Shown here piece by piece: positions 19,036-28,276 of a stretch of 64,000 bases of DNA (the first letter of the stretch is position 1; each line of letters begins with the position of its first letter). The stretch is from Oscillatoria sp. FACHB-1407. GTDB taxonomy: Bacteria > Cyanobacteriota > Cyanobacteriia > Elainellales > Elainellaceae. The stretch lies in the NCBI RefSeq assembly GCF_014697545.1, contig NZ_JACJSA010000001.1, positions 558,001 through 622,000 on the forward strand, written 5' to 3'. The notes under the pieces were generated by a model. That model saw only the letters and a list, made by a program, of their open reading frames with translations. It was not told the origin of the DNA and made no database searches. Position numbers and translations under genes: made by a program.

Positions 19036-19393
19036 GGTGAACTCCTACGAGGATGAGGTTGATAAGAGGTGAGTAGTGAGTAGTGGTCAATGGTTGATGG
19101 TTAGTGGTCAATGGTTGATGGTTAGTGGTCAATGGTCAATGGTCAATGGTCAGTGGTCAATGGTCAGTGGTCAATGGTCAATGGTCAATGGTTGATGGTC
19201 AATGGTTGATGGTCAATGGTTGATGGTTAGTGGTCAATGGTCAATGGTCAATGGTCAGTGGTCAATGGTCAATGGTCAATGGTTGATGGTCAATGGTTGA
19301 TGGTTGATGGTTAGTGGTCAATGGTTGATGGTTAGTGGTCAATGGTTGATGGTTAGTTAACGGCAAATAACTGACGATTGAGGATTACCATCC
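19036..19393. repeat. TGGTCAA/TTGATGG heptamer array inside the transporter operon
   Basis: About 19072-19360 is an almost uninterrupted array of TGGTCAA, TGGTCAG, TGGTTGA and TGGTTAG. It separates the binding-protein gene from the ATPase gene on the same strand and would be transcribed as a long spacer. Confidence 0.9.
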
Positions 19394-20785
19394 CTAACTC
19401 AGATAGATTGGCGTTGGGCGGTTTGCCCGAATTTCAAAACGATTGAGATATCCAACGGGGTCACTGGGATCAAATGCCTGGCGATCGATAAAAAACTCGG
19501 CAGGCTCAACCTTGTAATCATCATTGGGACAGGCAATGCCCATCTCAGCTGCGATCTCACGGTAGAGGTCAGTTCGCCACGCTTGTCGTGCCCGCTGCTC
19601 TGCATCGGCAGGAAACTCTGAAATCTGCCCCCAGCGAACCGCTTGAGTCATTAACCACAGGCTGTGAGATTGCCAGAGAAACGTGGAATGGTCATTTTCT
19701 GGGTGGGGCAAATCGGACGGCATTTTGAAGAAAATGGTGGTATCTTCTGCCTTGGCGATTCGAGGTTGGTTATCAAATCCGCCATAGTTGTACTCGCCTG
19801 CGATCGCCGGTTTGGTGTATTGCGCCTTTGCCCGCGTAAAGGAACGTCCAGAGATGATTTCAACCACCTCTTCGTGATTGGCAGGTTCGCTACAAAACTG
19901 GCACGCCTCAATCATTGCTTTTACAAGCGATCGATAGGTCTTGGGGTTTTCTTGAATAAAGGACTCCATCACCGCGAGTACGCGATCGGGATGCCCTCGC
20001 CAGATTTCTTTACCCTGAGCAAAGGTAAATCCAACTCCCTCGTTTCCTGCAATGGCGCGAGTATTCCATGGCTCTGCCACCATGTATGCCTGCATTGCCC
20101 CAATCCGGACATTACTGACCATTTGAGGTGGGGGAATGATAATAATGCGGAATTCCTCAATGGGGTTCACTCCTACCGCCGCCGACAGATATCGAACAAA
20201 GTATTCGTAGATGGCAGAACTGAGCACTACCGCCCAGATGCGTCGCTCTGGTGGCAAGCTCTCAAAATAGCGGCGAAAATCACGTCCAAAGGTTTCTAAA
20301 TCACCGTTATATTCGCGGAGGGGACGAATTCCTGCATCCCACATTGCTTTGTTCATGGTCATCGCATTGCCATGCCGATGAATTGTCATCGCCGCACACA
20401 TGGGAGCCTGACGCGCCCCTTCTGCCCCAATGCGGGCATTGGTAACCGCCCCCGACACAACTGGAGCCGCATCAAGCCGTCCAAAGATGACTCCATCGCG
20501 TGAGGTACCCCAACTGGCTTCGCGGCTGAGTGTGACATTTAACCCATATTTCCGAAAGAAGCCTTTGGTATAGGCTATTGCAAATGGAGCACAATCATTA
20601 ACAGGCACAAAACCAACGGTCAAATTGGGCTTTTCGAGCGTGCCAGGGTCTACGATTTGTTCCATGGCTTGCGCTTCTTCAGTTAGCCCTGGAACACTAG
20701 CGGTTTTACTACATGACGCTAAAGCTGTTGCGGCGGCGAAACCGCCGATGCCTCGTAAAAGCGATCGCCGAGTTACTTTATCCAT
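19394..20785 (-). CDS. CmpA/NrtA-family substrate-binding protein
   Basis: The 463-residue lipoprotein starts MDKVTRRSLLRGIGG, a twin-arginine signal, followed by lipobox ALASC with Cys25 as lipid anchor. The mature part begins LTVGFVPVNDCAPFAIAYTKGFF (split here: LTVGFVPVNDCAPF, AIAYTKGFF). It contains AYMVAEPWNTRAIAGNEGVG and the C-terminal DPSDPVGYLNRFEIR, typical of nitrate/bicarbonate binding proteins. It is translated before the ATPase gene, with a heptamer array between. The ligand cannot be fixed from sequence reading. Confidence 0.93.
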   Translation of the reverse strand: MDKVTRRSLLRGIGGFAAATALASCSKTASVPGLTEEAQAMEQIVDPGTLEKPNLTVGFVPVNDCAPFAIAYTKGFFRKYGLNVTLSREASWGTSRDGVIFGRLDAAPVVSGAVTNARIGAEGARQAPMCAAMTIHRHGNAMTMNKAMWDAGIRPLREYNGDLETFGRDFRRYFESLPPERRIWAVVLSSAIYEYFVRYLSAAVGVNPIEEFRIIIIPPPQMVSNVRIGAMQAYMVAEPWNTRAIAGNEGVGFTFAQGKEIWRGHPDRVLAVMESFIQENPKTYRSLVKAMIEACQFCSEPANHEEVVEIISGRSFTRAKAQYTKPAIAGEYNYGGFDNQPRIAKAEDTTIFFKMPSDLPHPENDHSTFLWQSHSLWLMTQAVRWGQISEFPADAEQRARQAWRTDLYREIAAEMGIACPNDDYKVEPAEFFIDRQAFDPSDPVGYLNRFEIRANRPTPIYLS

Positions 20786-20936
20786 AGGTGTTAGAGAAGA
20801 AATGGGTGGAGTCAGATAATCCTCCCTTTCAGCTACCTCTCAAAGCAGTGACTAAGATTCGTATAGCGGCTCTGCTCTAGCTGAAATCAGGATGGGTTAG
20901 AGATGACAAAGGTTGAGAGATAGACACCGAATAGAT

Positions 20937-21788
20937 TTAAGTTTGTTGTACTGGGCGGTGAGTCACTGCCTGCTGCAACTTAATCAGGAGCCAATCCATA
21001 ATCAAACCTGTCAAACCAATCACCAAGATCGCTAAGAAGATAGAGCTGAGGGATAAACGATTCCACTCATCCCAGATGAAGAAGCCAATACCAATACCGC
21101 CCGTCAACATCTCAACCGCTACAATGACCAACCAGGCAATTCCCAAACTGATCCGCAATCCAGTAAAGATGTAGGGCAGACTGGCGGGCAAAATTACTTT
21201 GTAGAGTTGCCGCCATCGGGGCATTTCTAGCACTTGAGCGACATTGATATAGTCTTTAGGAACACTGGAAACCCCCACAGCGGTGTTGATCACCGTAGAC
21301 CACAATGACGTGATAAAGATGACGTAAATGGCTGATGGGTTCGCCTGGTTAAATACCGCCAGTGCAATCGGTAGCCAAGCCACAGGAGACACCGGGCGCA
21401 GAATTTGCACAATGGGGTTAATGGCTAACATTGCATGTTTAGATGTGCCAATCCAAAACCCAATCGGAATTGCAACCAATGAACCCAACAAAAAGCCTGT
21501 AAACACCCGTCGCAAGCTGGCAAGCAAGAGCCACCCAATCCCTAAATCACCTACTCCTCGTCGAAAAAATGGGTTGCTGATGTATTCCCAGTTGTCAGCC
21601 AACGCTTGAAGTGGAGTGGGTAATAGGGTTGAAAAGAAAGTTGCAATAATCCACCACAACAAAATCAATGTGGCAAAACCCAGCGACGGCAGCATAACCG
21701 TATCTCGAAATATGGCGGGGCGAAGAAATTTTCTCCAGCCAACACTAGCAGCCGTAGAAACGGCTTGAACACTAGATTGCAAGATCAT
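20937..21788 (-). CDS. ABC transporter permease, NrtB/CmpB/CynB class
   Basis: The 283-residue inner-membrane protein has about six helices. The permease loop is GVSSVPKDYINVAQVLEM followed by LPASLPYIFTGLRISLGIAW, the EAA-type ATPase contact. It is the first gene of the transporter operon (permease, binding protein, ATPase), with a 151-base gap to the binding-protein gene. Confidence 0.93.
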   Translation of the reverse strand: MILQSSVQAVSTAASVGWRKFLRPAIFRDTVMLPSLGFATLILLWWIIATFFSTLLPTPLQALADNWEYISNPFFRRGVGDLGIGWLLLASLRRVFTGFLLGSLVAIPIGFWIGTSKHAMLAINPIVQILRPVSPVAWLPIALAVFNQANPSAIYVIFITSLWSTVINTAVGVSSVPKDYINVAQVLEMPRWRQLYKVILPASLPYIFTGLRISLGIAWLVIVAVEMLTGGIGIGFFIWDEWNRLSLSSIFLAILVIGLTGLIMDWLLIKLQQAVTHRPVQQT

Positions 21789-22160
21789 TTAGGTATCTCC
21801 TCAGTGGTTAGAGCGATCGCAAACTATCGACACAACCCCATCTCTTACGAGATCAGGCATTGCTCACACTAATTTGAGGGCACTGAAGAAGATCAAGCGG
21901 CAAATGCTGATTCCTCAATCTCCCCTCACCGCCGACGGAGTTAGCTGACGGGCTAGGACTGAGAGGTGTCCTTCTAGATAACTATCAGTCAAAGCTAAAA
22001 AGACTCAGAGTCTTTTACTTTGTATGACTTGCTATCCAAGATTAGCCCCAATGGTTGGTTCCTCCGCTCTGACTCACCCGCAATCGAACTAAGTGCAAGG
22101 AGAGTCTAGATTAGGCTGACTTATCGTTAACAGCTAAATTAACACTGGTTTTAGTGATCG

Positions 22161-22418
22161 TCAATCTTTCTTAAGACTGACCCATCCCATAAAAATAGAT
22201 ATCCAACTAACAAAAAATATCAGCCCCACCAAATTTACCCAAGAGCAAAAGATGAGGCTGGAGACGCAGTTAGGAGGTATCTTGAATTCAACCTTAGCGG
22301 TATAAATCAAATTCTCTATTGGTCTTAATAAGTTCTTAAGCTTAAGGAATTGATTTAACGCACTTTGATTAATTTTTGTTGCCAGAATTACACGTTGTAT
22401 AGCGATCGCCAAAACCAT
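22161..22418 (-). CDS. Doubtful 85-residue membrane protein
   Basis: The frame starts MVLAIAIQRVILATK and ends with a hydrophobic stretch (LIFCSWVNLVGLIFFVSWIS). No family is recognised. The AT-rich sequence and the weak start make this uncertain; it may be chance. Confidence 0.25.
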   Translation of the reverse strand: MVLAIAIQRVILATKINQSALNQFLKLKNLLRPIENLIYTAKVEFKIPPNCVSSLIFCSWVNLVGLIFFVSWISIFMGWVSLKKD

Positions 22419-22447
22419 TAGGACATTGAATTTGAGTCCTGCTGAGA

Positions 22448-22468
22448 GAGACGCGATTAATCGCGTCT
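22448..22468. repeat. GAGACGCGATTAATCGCGTCT palindrome
   Basis: This is the same hairpin repeat as at 1138-1159 and, in degenerate form, inside ureD. Confidence 0.8.
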
Positions 22469-22529
22469 GTCCTGTTGAGTGCCTTGTCTTAACTGAGGTG
22501 ACTACAGCTATAACAAGGGTTACTCATTC

Positions 22530-23105
22530 TTAATTCCATGTTGCAAAACCATCTTCAGATGGATTTATAGGACTTTGCAGAAACTCACGAATAACTTGAA
22601 TTTGAGCATTCGTTGGCATCGATCGCGCATGAGCTTGCTTCAAACAATTGACTGCTTCCCACAGTTCTAAATTGTGATAGCGACAGAGATAGGCGATACA
22701 AACCGTGGGCGATCGCTCAATTCCCGCTAAGCAATGCACATACATCGGTTCATCCGCTTGAATGCTGCTATGGATGAGATCAACAGCTACAGCAAGTTGT
22801 TGAACTTGCAACCCCGCAATAAATTGACTGTCTGGCAAGATAAACCGCAGACAACGAAAGCTTTGAGCCACATCATTGGGCAACTGCCCCTCAGACGGAG
22901 CACATAATGAGAGAATGGCTTTAATTCCTGCTTGGGCCAATGTGACGCTTGCTCCCTCTTTGGGCAATGCACCAATGGCAAGACAATTTGGCAGCACCCA
23001 ATGGACAACAGAACGACCACTGACTTGAGTAGATGATGTGGCTGAGTCTGATGTGATGTGACCGATCAATTTATACAGCGATCGCACCGTTCGTTGCACC
23101 TGCAT
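22530..23105 (-). CDS. Dual-specificity protein phosphatase
   Basis: The 191-residue protein has the cysteine phosphatase loop VHCLAGIERSP, with nucleophile Cys125 and Arg131 (HCx5R), and a likely general acid Asp92 in LPDSQF. The N-terminal part WVLPNCLAIGALPKEG is usual for small DSP-fold proteins. It would remove phosphate from proteins or another phosphoester. It stands alone between the transporter operon and RbcR. Confidence 0.88.
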   Translation of the reverse strand: MQVQRTVRSLYKLIGHITSDSATSSTQVSGRSVVHWVLPNCLAIGALPKEGASVTLAQAGIKAILSLCAPSEGQLPNDVAQSFRCLRFILPDSQFIAGLQVQQLAVAVDLIHSSIQADEPMYVHCLAGIERSPTVCIAYLCRYHNLELWEAVNCLKQAHARSMPTNAQIQVIREFLQSPINPSEDGFATWN

Positions 23106-23564
23106 GAGCTATAACCAAGCCTCTTTAAAACAACAACTCTATCCCTAGACGGAGAACTACTGAAAAAGTTACCGTTATTTTCGATACCAAAATTTAACCT
23201 GCAAACAGGAACAAATTACTACTTCTAAATTCTGATGTTTATCAACTCCAAGGCACTTACTGCTGAGTCCGGACGCGATCGCTCGGAATTGATCAAACTT
23301 TTCTGCTATTAAATTAAGTCGGATTAGGAAAGAGTGCTGTACCTGAACAAAGGCTAAAGAGGGATGAACCGAATTACTTGAACTTGCAGGAGTGGGAATT
23401 CAAGGTGTCATCTAAGCTCAGTCACCATTTGCCACATACAGCACTACTGGAAGGGAACTTTTAATTGCCGTTACAAAAATCATAACTCCAAAAATCATAG
23501 ATGAAAATCACTAATTGATAGGTCTATGATAGAATTTTGTCTATCGCATTTAGGAGATCCGCGG
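23106..23564. promoter_or_regulatory. Upstream region of RbcR with AAAAATCATA direct repeats
   Basis: AAAAATCATA occurs at 23475-23484 and 23490-23499, a 15-base spacing, with a looser GAAAATCACTAAT after it. LysR regulators often bind their own promoter through repeated AT-rich half-sites, so this may be autoregulatory. Nothing else is recognised in the gap. Confidence 0.35.
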
Positions 23565-24536
23565 GTGATTCACGCCACGCTTCATCAACTTAAGGTATTC
23601 GAGGCTACTGCTCGTCATGGCAGCTTTACCAGAGCCGCCGAAGAACTGTTTCTGACCCAGCCCACCGTATCGATGCAGGTCAAACAGCTTACCAAAGCCG
23701 TTGGTCTGCCCCTGTTTGAACAAGTTGGTAAACGGCTCTATCTGACTGACGCAGGTCGGGAACTGTTCTCAACTTGCCAGCAAATTTTCAGCAATTTAGA
23801 GCAACTTGAAATGAAAGTGGCAGACATGAAAGGCATGAAACAGGGACACCTGCGCCTGGCTGTCATCACTACCACAAAATATTTCATGCCCCGTTTGTTG
23901 GGTCCCTTCTGTCAAAAATATCCCGGTATCGACGTTTCCCTGACCGTTACTAATCACGAGCAGGTAATTGAGCGTCTGGCAAACAACCAGGATGACCTAT
24001 ACGTTATGAGCCAATTACCTGACCACATTGAAATCAAGGCTCACCCGTTTCTAGACAATCCCCTGGTGGTGATCGCACCTGCCAATCACCCCCTTGCCAA
24101 CGAAAAGAATATTACTCTGAAGCGGTTGGCAGAAGAAACGTTCATCATGCGAGAACCTGGCTCTGGAACTCGCAGCGCATTTCAAAAGCTACTGGATAGC
24201 CAGGGTCTTTCGGTCAAAGTGCGGTTGGAATTAGGCAGCAACGAAGCGATTAAACAGGCGATCGTTGGAGGATTGGGGATCTCAGTCCTGTCTCGACATA
24301 CCCTGACCCCAGATACCTATGGAGAACTCACCGTTCTCGATGTAGAAGGCTTTCCCATCCAACGAGAATGGTATGTCGTCTATCTATCTGGTAAACAGCT
24401 ATCAGTACTTGCCAGCACCTTTTTAGAATATCTGCAAAAAGAGTCTGTACCCCTCTTTAGCAGTGCCTACAAGCGAGGAGCCAATTCCGACAATCCATCC
24501 CCTGTGCCACTCGTGGAAGCGACCAACTATAACTAG
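23565..24536 (+). CDS. rbcR: LysR-family regulator of the RbcR/CbbR type
   Basis: The sequence ATLHQLKVFEATARHGSFTR, AAEELFLTQPTVSMQVKQLT and LPLFEQVGKRLYLTDAGREL is nearly diagnostic for cyanobacterial RbcR (Rubisco/carbon-regulation type). The GTG at 23565 is preferred because AGGAG (23552-23556) lies 8 bases upstream; an in-frame ATG at 23526 would add 13 residues but has no such site. The 323-residue product has the effector domain from about 90 on. CmpR or NdhR paralogues are alternatives. Confidence 0.88.
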   Translation: MIHATLHQLKVFEATARHGSFTRAAEELFLTQPTVSMQVKQLTKAVGLPLFEQVGKRLYLTDAGRELFSTCQQIFSNLEQLEMKVADMKGMKQGHLRLAVITTTKYFMPRLLGPFCQKYPGIDVSLTVTNHEQVIERLANNQDDLYVMSQLPDHIEIKAHPFLDNPLVVIAPANHPLANEKNITLKRLAEETFIMREPGSGTRSAFQKLLDSQGLSVKVRLELGSNEAIKQAIVGGLGISVLSRHTLTPDTYGELTVLDVEGFPIQREWYVVYLSGKQLSVLASTFLEYLQKESVPLFSSAYKRGANSDNPSPVPLVEATNYN

Positions 24537-24665
24537 TGATGAGGTTTGTGGATTGAATCACTTGCAAAACTGGTCCTTGTTTTTCCCTCATCTCTGACCT
24601 CTCTCCCCCAGGAGGCAGGTCAGAGATGAGAGTAAATCGTATCGCAGTGTTCCATCTTTTATTGG

Positions 24666-24860
24666 CTAGTAGCTATCGGCCCCCGGAACGCGATCGCCCT
24701 CTGGCTCAGGAAACTGGAGTTGCAGAGCAGCATTGCGAATTGCTTCCCACTGACAAAACAGTTCGTCACCACTAATGTCGCTAGTCTTGTAGTGCTCAAT
24801 GGCACGTTCCAATTCTTGAGGAGTTGTGGGGGTGGGAATGGTACAAGTAATATCTGCCAT
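24666..24860 (-). CDS. Small hypothetical protein
   Basis: The start MADITCTIPTPTTPQELERA is preceded by AGAGGT five bases upstream; an ATG 11 codons earlier (24893) is also open. The product is 64 residues: acidic, soluble, with EHYKTSDISGDELFCQWEAI and a C-terminal PEPEGDRVPGADSY. I do not recognise a family. Confidence 0.6.
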   Translation of the reverse strand: MADITCTIPTPTTPQELERAIEHYKTSDISGDELFCQWEAIRNAALQLQFPEPEGDRVPGADSY

Positions 24861-25051
24861 GTCAACCTCTTGAATGACTGTGGATAAATTCAACTCATAG
24901 GCTAAGCATTCCTAATTGGCATGATTAGCACGTTGAATCTTGGGCTTATGATTACCCAATCATAGGAGGTTTGCCACAAAAACTGTATCAAAAGATACGG
25001 TTTTTACCAAAGTTTTAAGCTTCCTCTCCTTTTGATAAAGAATAATGAAGC

Positions 25052-25393
25052 TCACAACTCCATGCGTCCAGTCGTCAAGAACCTGAATCCTACAATAAGC
25101 GACACAAAAGACAGGAAAAACGTCCACAAACTTGTTGGACGCAAAATAACTCCCCCACTTAGAAACACCAACACTATCCCGATTCCCACCAGAAGCCACC
25201 CTGTTTCTTTAACGCTTCTCCTACCAAAAACCAGGACTAGAATACCGGACAGTACAAAAACGACTGCCCCAGTTGCTGAAATATCTCGCCACCAATAGGC
25301 AGCAACTTGAGTGGTAAAGACTATATTTTGTCCCAGGAAGTAAATTCCCAACACAATCAAGACCAAACCAACCAACTTCGAGAGAAATCGCAT
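25052..25393 (-). CDS. Small multipass membrane protein, unknown function
   Basis: The 113-residue protein has four hydrophobic segments (LVGLVLIVLGIYFLGQNIVF; ATGAVVFVLSGILVLVFG; GWLLVGIGIVLVFLSGGVI; LWTFFLSFVSLIVGFRFL). The regular helix-loop pattern suggests a real protein. It is transcribed in the same direction as lepA but separated from it by a hairpin. No function can be assigned. Confidence 0.7.
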   Translation of the reverse strand: MRFLSKLVGLVLIVLGIYFLGQNIVFTTQVAAYWWRDISATGAVVFVLSGILVLVFGRRSVKETGWLLVGIGIVLVFLSGGVILRPTSLWTFFLSFVSLIVGFRFLTTGRMEL

Positions 25394-25555
25394 ACAGCTA
25401 CCCTAAATGGACGAGTTCTCTCTATACTATTCCCCTAAATTTCCTGTTTTAGCGATCTGCAATCATAGCTTTGGGCAGAAAGCTTAAGGCAAAGGCAATG
25501 GCTGAAGCCCTGATGCTGGAAAGCTTCCTGACTTGCCTCCGCTGACAAAGGTTCA

Positions 25556-25578
25556 AAATCCCCTCCAAAAGGGGATTT
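25556..25578 (-). terminator. Hairpin after lepA
   Basis: AAATCCCCT and AGGGGATTT form a perfect stem about 70 bases beyond the lepA stop on the minus strand. It may be an intrinsic terminator, though similar hairpins are also common repeat fragments here. Confidence 0.5.
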
Positions 25579-25645
25579 AGGGGAATCGAAATAATCAGTT
25601 ACAAATTAGCTCTAACAAATATCGAGCTTGTTTAGTTTCCATTCC

Positions 25646-27448
25646 TTAGAGCTTCAGCACCGCCATGAATGCTTCCTGGGGCACATCTACCGTTCCAATC
25701 GCCTTCAGTCGCTTCTTACCCTTAGCTTGCTTTTGCAACAGCTTTTTCTTCCGGCTAATGTCCCCGCCGTAACACTTCGCCAATACATCTTTGCGGAGTG
25801 CGGGGATGTGTTCGCTGGCAATGACCCGACTGCCAATCGACGCTTGAATCGGGATCTTGAACTGGTGCCTGGGGATCAGTTCCTTCAGCTTCTCAACCAA
25901 CGCCTTACCGACGTAGTAAGCCTTGTCTCGATGCACGATGGTTGCTAGAGGATCAACGGGATCCCCGTTAATCAGGATATCAAGCTTCACTAGGGGATTT
26001 TCGCGATAGCCAATGAGTTGGTACTCCATGCTGGCATACCCACGCGATCGCGACTTCATCTGGTCAAAAAAGTCTGTGACGACCTCCGCCAGAGGAATCT
26101 CGTAGACCAGGGTTGTACGCCCCTGCGCCAGGTATTTCATGTCCTTAAACACACCCCGACGGCTCTGGCTCAACTCCATCAACGCCCCGACAAACTCTTC
26201 CGGGGTGATCATGTCCACCTGGACGTAGGGTTCCTCCATCTTTTCGCGATCCTGGGGATCGGGCAGATGGCTTGGGTTATCAATGTACAGTTCTTCCCCG
26301 TCTATCTTCGTTACCCGATAGACCACCGAGGGAGCTGTTGTAATCAGATCCAGATTGTATTCCCGCTCCAGACGTTCCTGCACAATCTCCATGTGCAGCA
26401 ATCCTAAGAAGCCACAACGGAAGCCGAAGCCCATTGCACTGGAGGTTTCTGGTTCGTATTGCAGAGCCGCATCGTTGAGACGCAGTTTCTCCAGGGCTTC
26501 CCGCAGGTTTTCAAAGTCATCGGCATCGGTGGGAAACAGCCCACAGAACACCATCGGCTTGGCTTCTTTATAACCCGGTAAGGGTTCCTTAGCGGGAGCA
26601 GTCGCCAGCGTGATCGTGTCCCCTACACGCGCATCTTCAACCGCTTTAATGGCAGCGGCTAAGTAACCTACCTCACCCGCATGAAGTTCCTCGACTTGTA
26701 CCTGGTTGGGGGAAAGCACGCCCAGTTCGTCAATCTGGTATTCCTTATGAGATGCCATCAAGCGGATGCGATCGCCCTTCTTCAGCGTGCCATCCATCAC
26801 CCGGAAGTAAACAATCACTCCCCGATAGGGATCGTAATAGCTATCAAAAATCAATGCCCGTAATGGGTCTTTGACGGTGTCCTGGGGTGGGGGCACCAGA
26901 TGCACAATCGACTCCAGGATCTCACTGATACCGATCCCTTCCTTTGCCGATGCCAAAATGGCTCCGCTACAGTCTAACCCGATGATTTCTTCAATCTCCT
27001 GCTTGACCCGATCTGGCTCTGCTCCAGGCAGGTCAATTTTATTCAGAACAGGAATAATTTCCAGGTTGTGTTCTAACGCCAGATAAACGTTAGCCAGGGT
27101 TTGCGCTTCTACCCCCTGAGAGGCATCCACCACCAGCAACGCCCCTTCACAGGCAGCGAGCGATCGCGACACTTCGTAGGAAAAGTCAACGTGCCCTGGT
27201 GTGTCAATCAAGTTCAACACATAGGTTTGACCATCTTCCGACGGGTAGGACATGCGAGCCGCTTGCAACTTAATCGTAATGCCCCGTTCTCGCTCTAGAT
27301 CCATGTTGTCAAGAAACTGCTCTTTCATCTCACGCGCACTCACCGTGCCCGTTGTTTGTAACAATCGGTCAGCCAGGGTTGATTTGCCGTGGTCGATGTG
27401 AGCAATGATCGAAAAATTTCGGATTCGGGAAACGGGTACGTCAGTCAT
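25646..27448 (-). CDS. lepA: Elongation factor 4 (LepA)
   Basis: LepA is the ribosomal GTPase of 600 residues. G1 is AHIDHGKST (16-24), G3 is [12 protein letters not shown] and G4 is NKIDLPGA. The LepA-specific C-terminal domain contains [20 protein letters not shown] and [26 protein letters not shown] (seen as [20 protein letters not shown]). It acts on stalled ribosomes under ionic or thermal stress. It is monocistronic. Confidence 0.98.
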   Translation of the reverse strand: MTDVPVSRIRNFSIIAHIDHGKSTLADRLLQTTGTVSAREMKEQFLDNMDLERERGITIKLQAARMSYPSEDGQTYVLNLIDTPGHVDFSYEVSRSLAACEGALLVVDASQGVEAQTLANVYLALEHNLEIIPVLNKIDLPGAEPDRVKQEIEEIIGLDCSGAILASAKEGIGISEILESIVHLVPPPQDTVKDPLRALIFDSYYDPYRGVIVYFRVMDGTLKKGDRIRLMASHKEYQIDELGVLSPNQVQVEELHAGEVGYLAAAIKAVEDARVGDTITLATAPAKEPLPGYKEAKPMVFCGLFPTDADDFENLREALEKLRLNDAALQYEPETSSAMGFGFRCGFLGLLHMEIVQERLEREYNLDLITTAPSVVYRVTKIDGEELYIDNPSHLPDPQDREKMEEPYVQVDMITPEEFVGALMELSQSRRGVFKDMKYLAQGRTTLVYEIPLAEVVTDFFDQMKSRSRGYASMEYQLIGYRENPLVKLDILINGDPVDPLATIVHRDKAYYVGKALVEKLKELIPRHQFKIPIQASIGSRVIASEHIPALRKDVLAKCYGGDISRKKKLLQKQAKGKKRLKAIGTVDVPQEAFMAVLKL

Positions 27449-27821
27449 AGACCTTGTGATAAAGCGAATCAGCTAGAGCGAATCAGTAAACAATCGCGGA
27501 TATATCAGCTGCTTAAAGTATTGTAATCCTTCTCCCCTCATTGAGCATTTTTTAGTCAAACAACTGCAACATGCGGAACCGTGAGAGGAGGAAATACCGA
27601 CCTGGCACCCCTGGAAAACCGATTCGTGGGATGGCTACAGGGGGTGAACCCATCTCATTGCTGAAATATTAGGATTTGTTCTACTGTTGAGTTGCAACTC
27701 ATCGCTACAATACAGGATGAGAGCGTTTGACTATATTTTTATTGTTTATAAAGCAACGTTGCACCTAGAGTGTGTTGCTTATGTTGCTGATTAGGTACTT
27801 TTCTCTAGGAGCTTTGTCTCT
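27449..27821. other. Gap between lepA and the RHH gene
   Basis: This is a divergent promoter region by position. A GAGTTGCAACTC palindrome lies near 27691-27702, and the 60 bases before 27822 end in TCTAGGAGC (a ribosome site). No gene or repeat array is seen. Confidence 0.4.
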
Positions 27822-28052
27822 ATGAATGACCCTGCTGTTCAGTCTGAGCAGTCGCCCAATAAGGTGAACGTCTCAATTGAGATAGACGCCGATCTACTCG
27901 ATCAAATTAGCCATTTGACAAACGACCCCAGCAAGGTGATCGAAGTAGCCGTGCGCCAGTGGTTGCGGGGAGGTGCCAGGCGAGATGACGATTTGACCCG
28001 TACCCTACAGCGAAATCCGGTCGTTCCACCCCGAGGCGAGTGGAATGATTAG
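27822..28052 (+). CDS. Ribbon-helix-helix-like small protein (CcdA/CopG type)
   Basis: The 76-residue protein has a beta strand NKVNVSIEIDADLLDQISHL followed by two helices and WLRGGARRDDDLTR, the pattern of an RHH DNA-binding or antitoxin protein. AGGAG lies 11 bases before the ATG. No toxin gene is adjacent, so a regulatory role is as likely as an antitoxin one. Confidence 0.65.
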   Translation: MNDPAVQSEQSPNKVNVSIEIDADLLDQISHLTNDPSKVIEVAVRQWLRGGARRDDDLTRTLQRNPVVPPRGEWND

Positions 28053-28276
28053 TGCTTGAACTAGCTCTTGAACTAACTTTAGATGAAGCATCTTAAGGAA
28101 AATCTCATTTTTTTGTGGATCACATGCCTATAGATAAGCTAAGTTAGAGCGGAGGTTTTACCACAAGGCATTAAGCCTTAACATTACGGACTCTTCAGCT
28201 AACAGGGTTGCATTTTCATTTGGTGGTCACTCCTTAACCTTACTTACATTCATTCTGTCGTTTGCAGTTGACGCTG

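Larger units (their letters stand above)
21789..22529. promoter_or_regulatory. Upstream region of the transporter operon
   Basis: AAAAGACTC-A-GAGTCTTTT (21998-22016) is a perfect 9-bp inverted repeat. GTATGACTTGCTAT (22022-22035) differs by one base from the NtcA consensus GTA-N8-TAC. Both lie 210-250 bases before the permease start. A weak open frame (22161-22418) and a GATTAATCGC hairpin (22448-22468) fill the remainder. Nitrogen control of the transporter is plausible but unproven. Confidence 0.35.

Noticed and set aside
19072-19360. Heptamer array considered as a CRISPR array
   Set aside because: Units are 7 bases without unique spacers and no cas genes are nearby.
19664-20299. 211-residue plus-strand frame over the binding-protein gene
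   Set aside because: It is a shadow of the conserved NrtA/CmpA-type protein on the minus strand.
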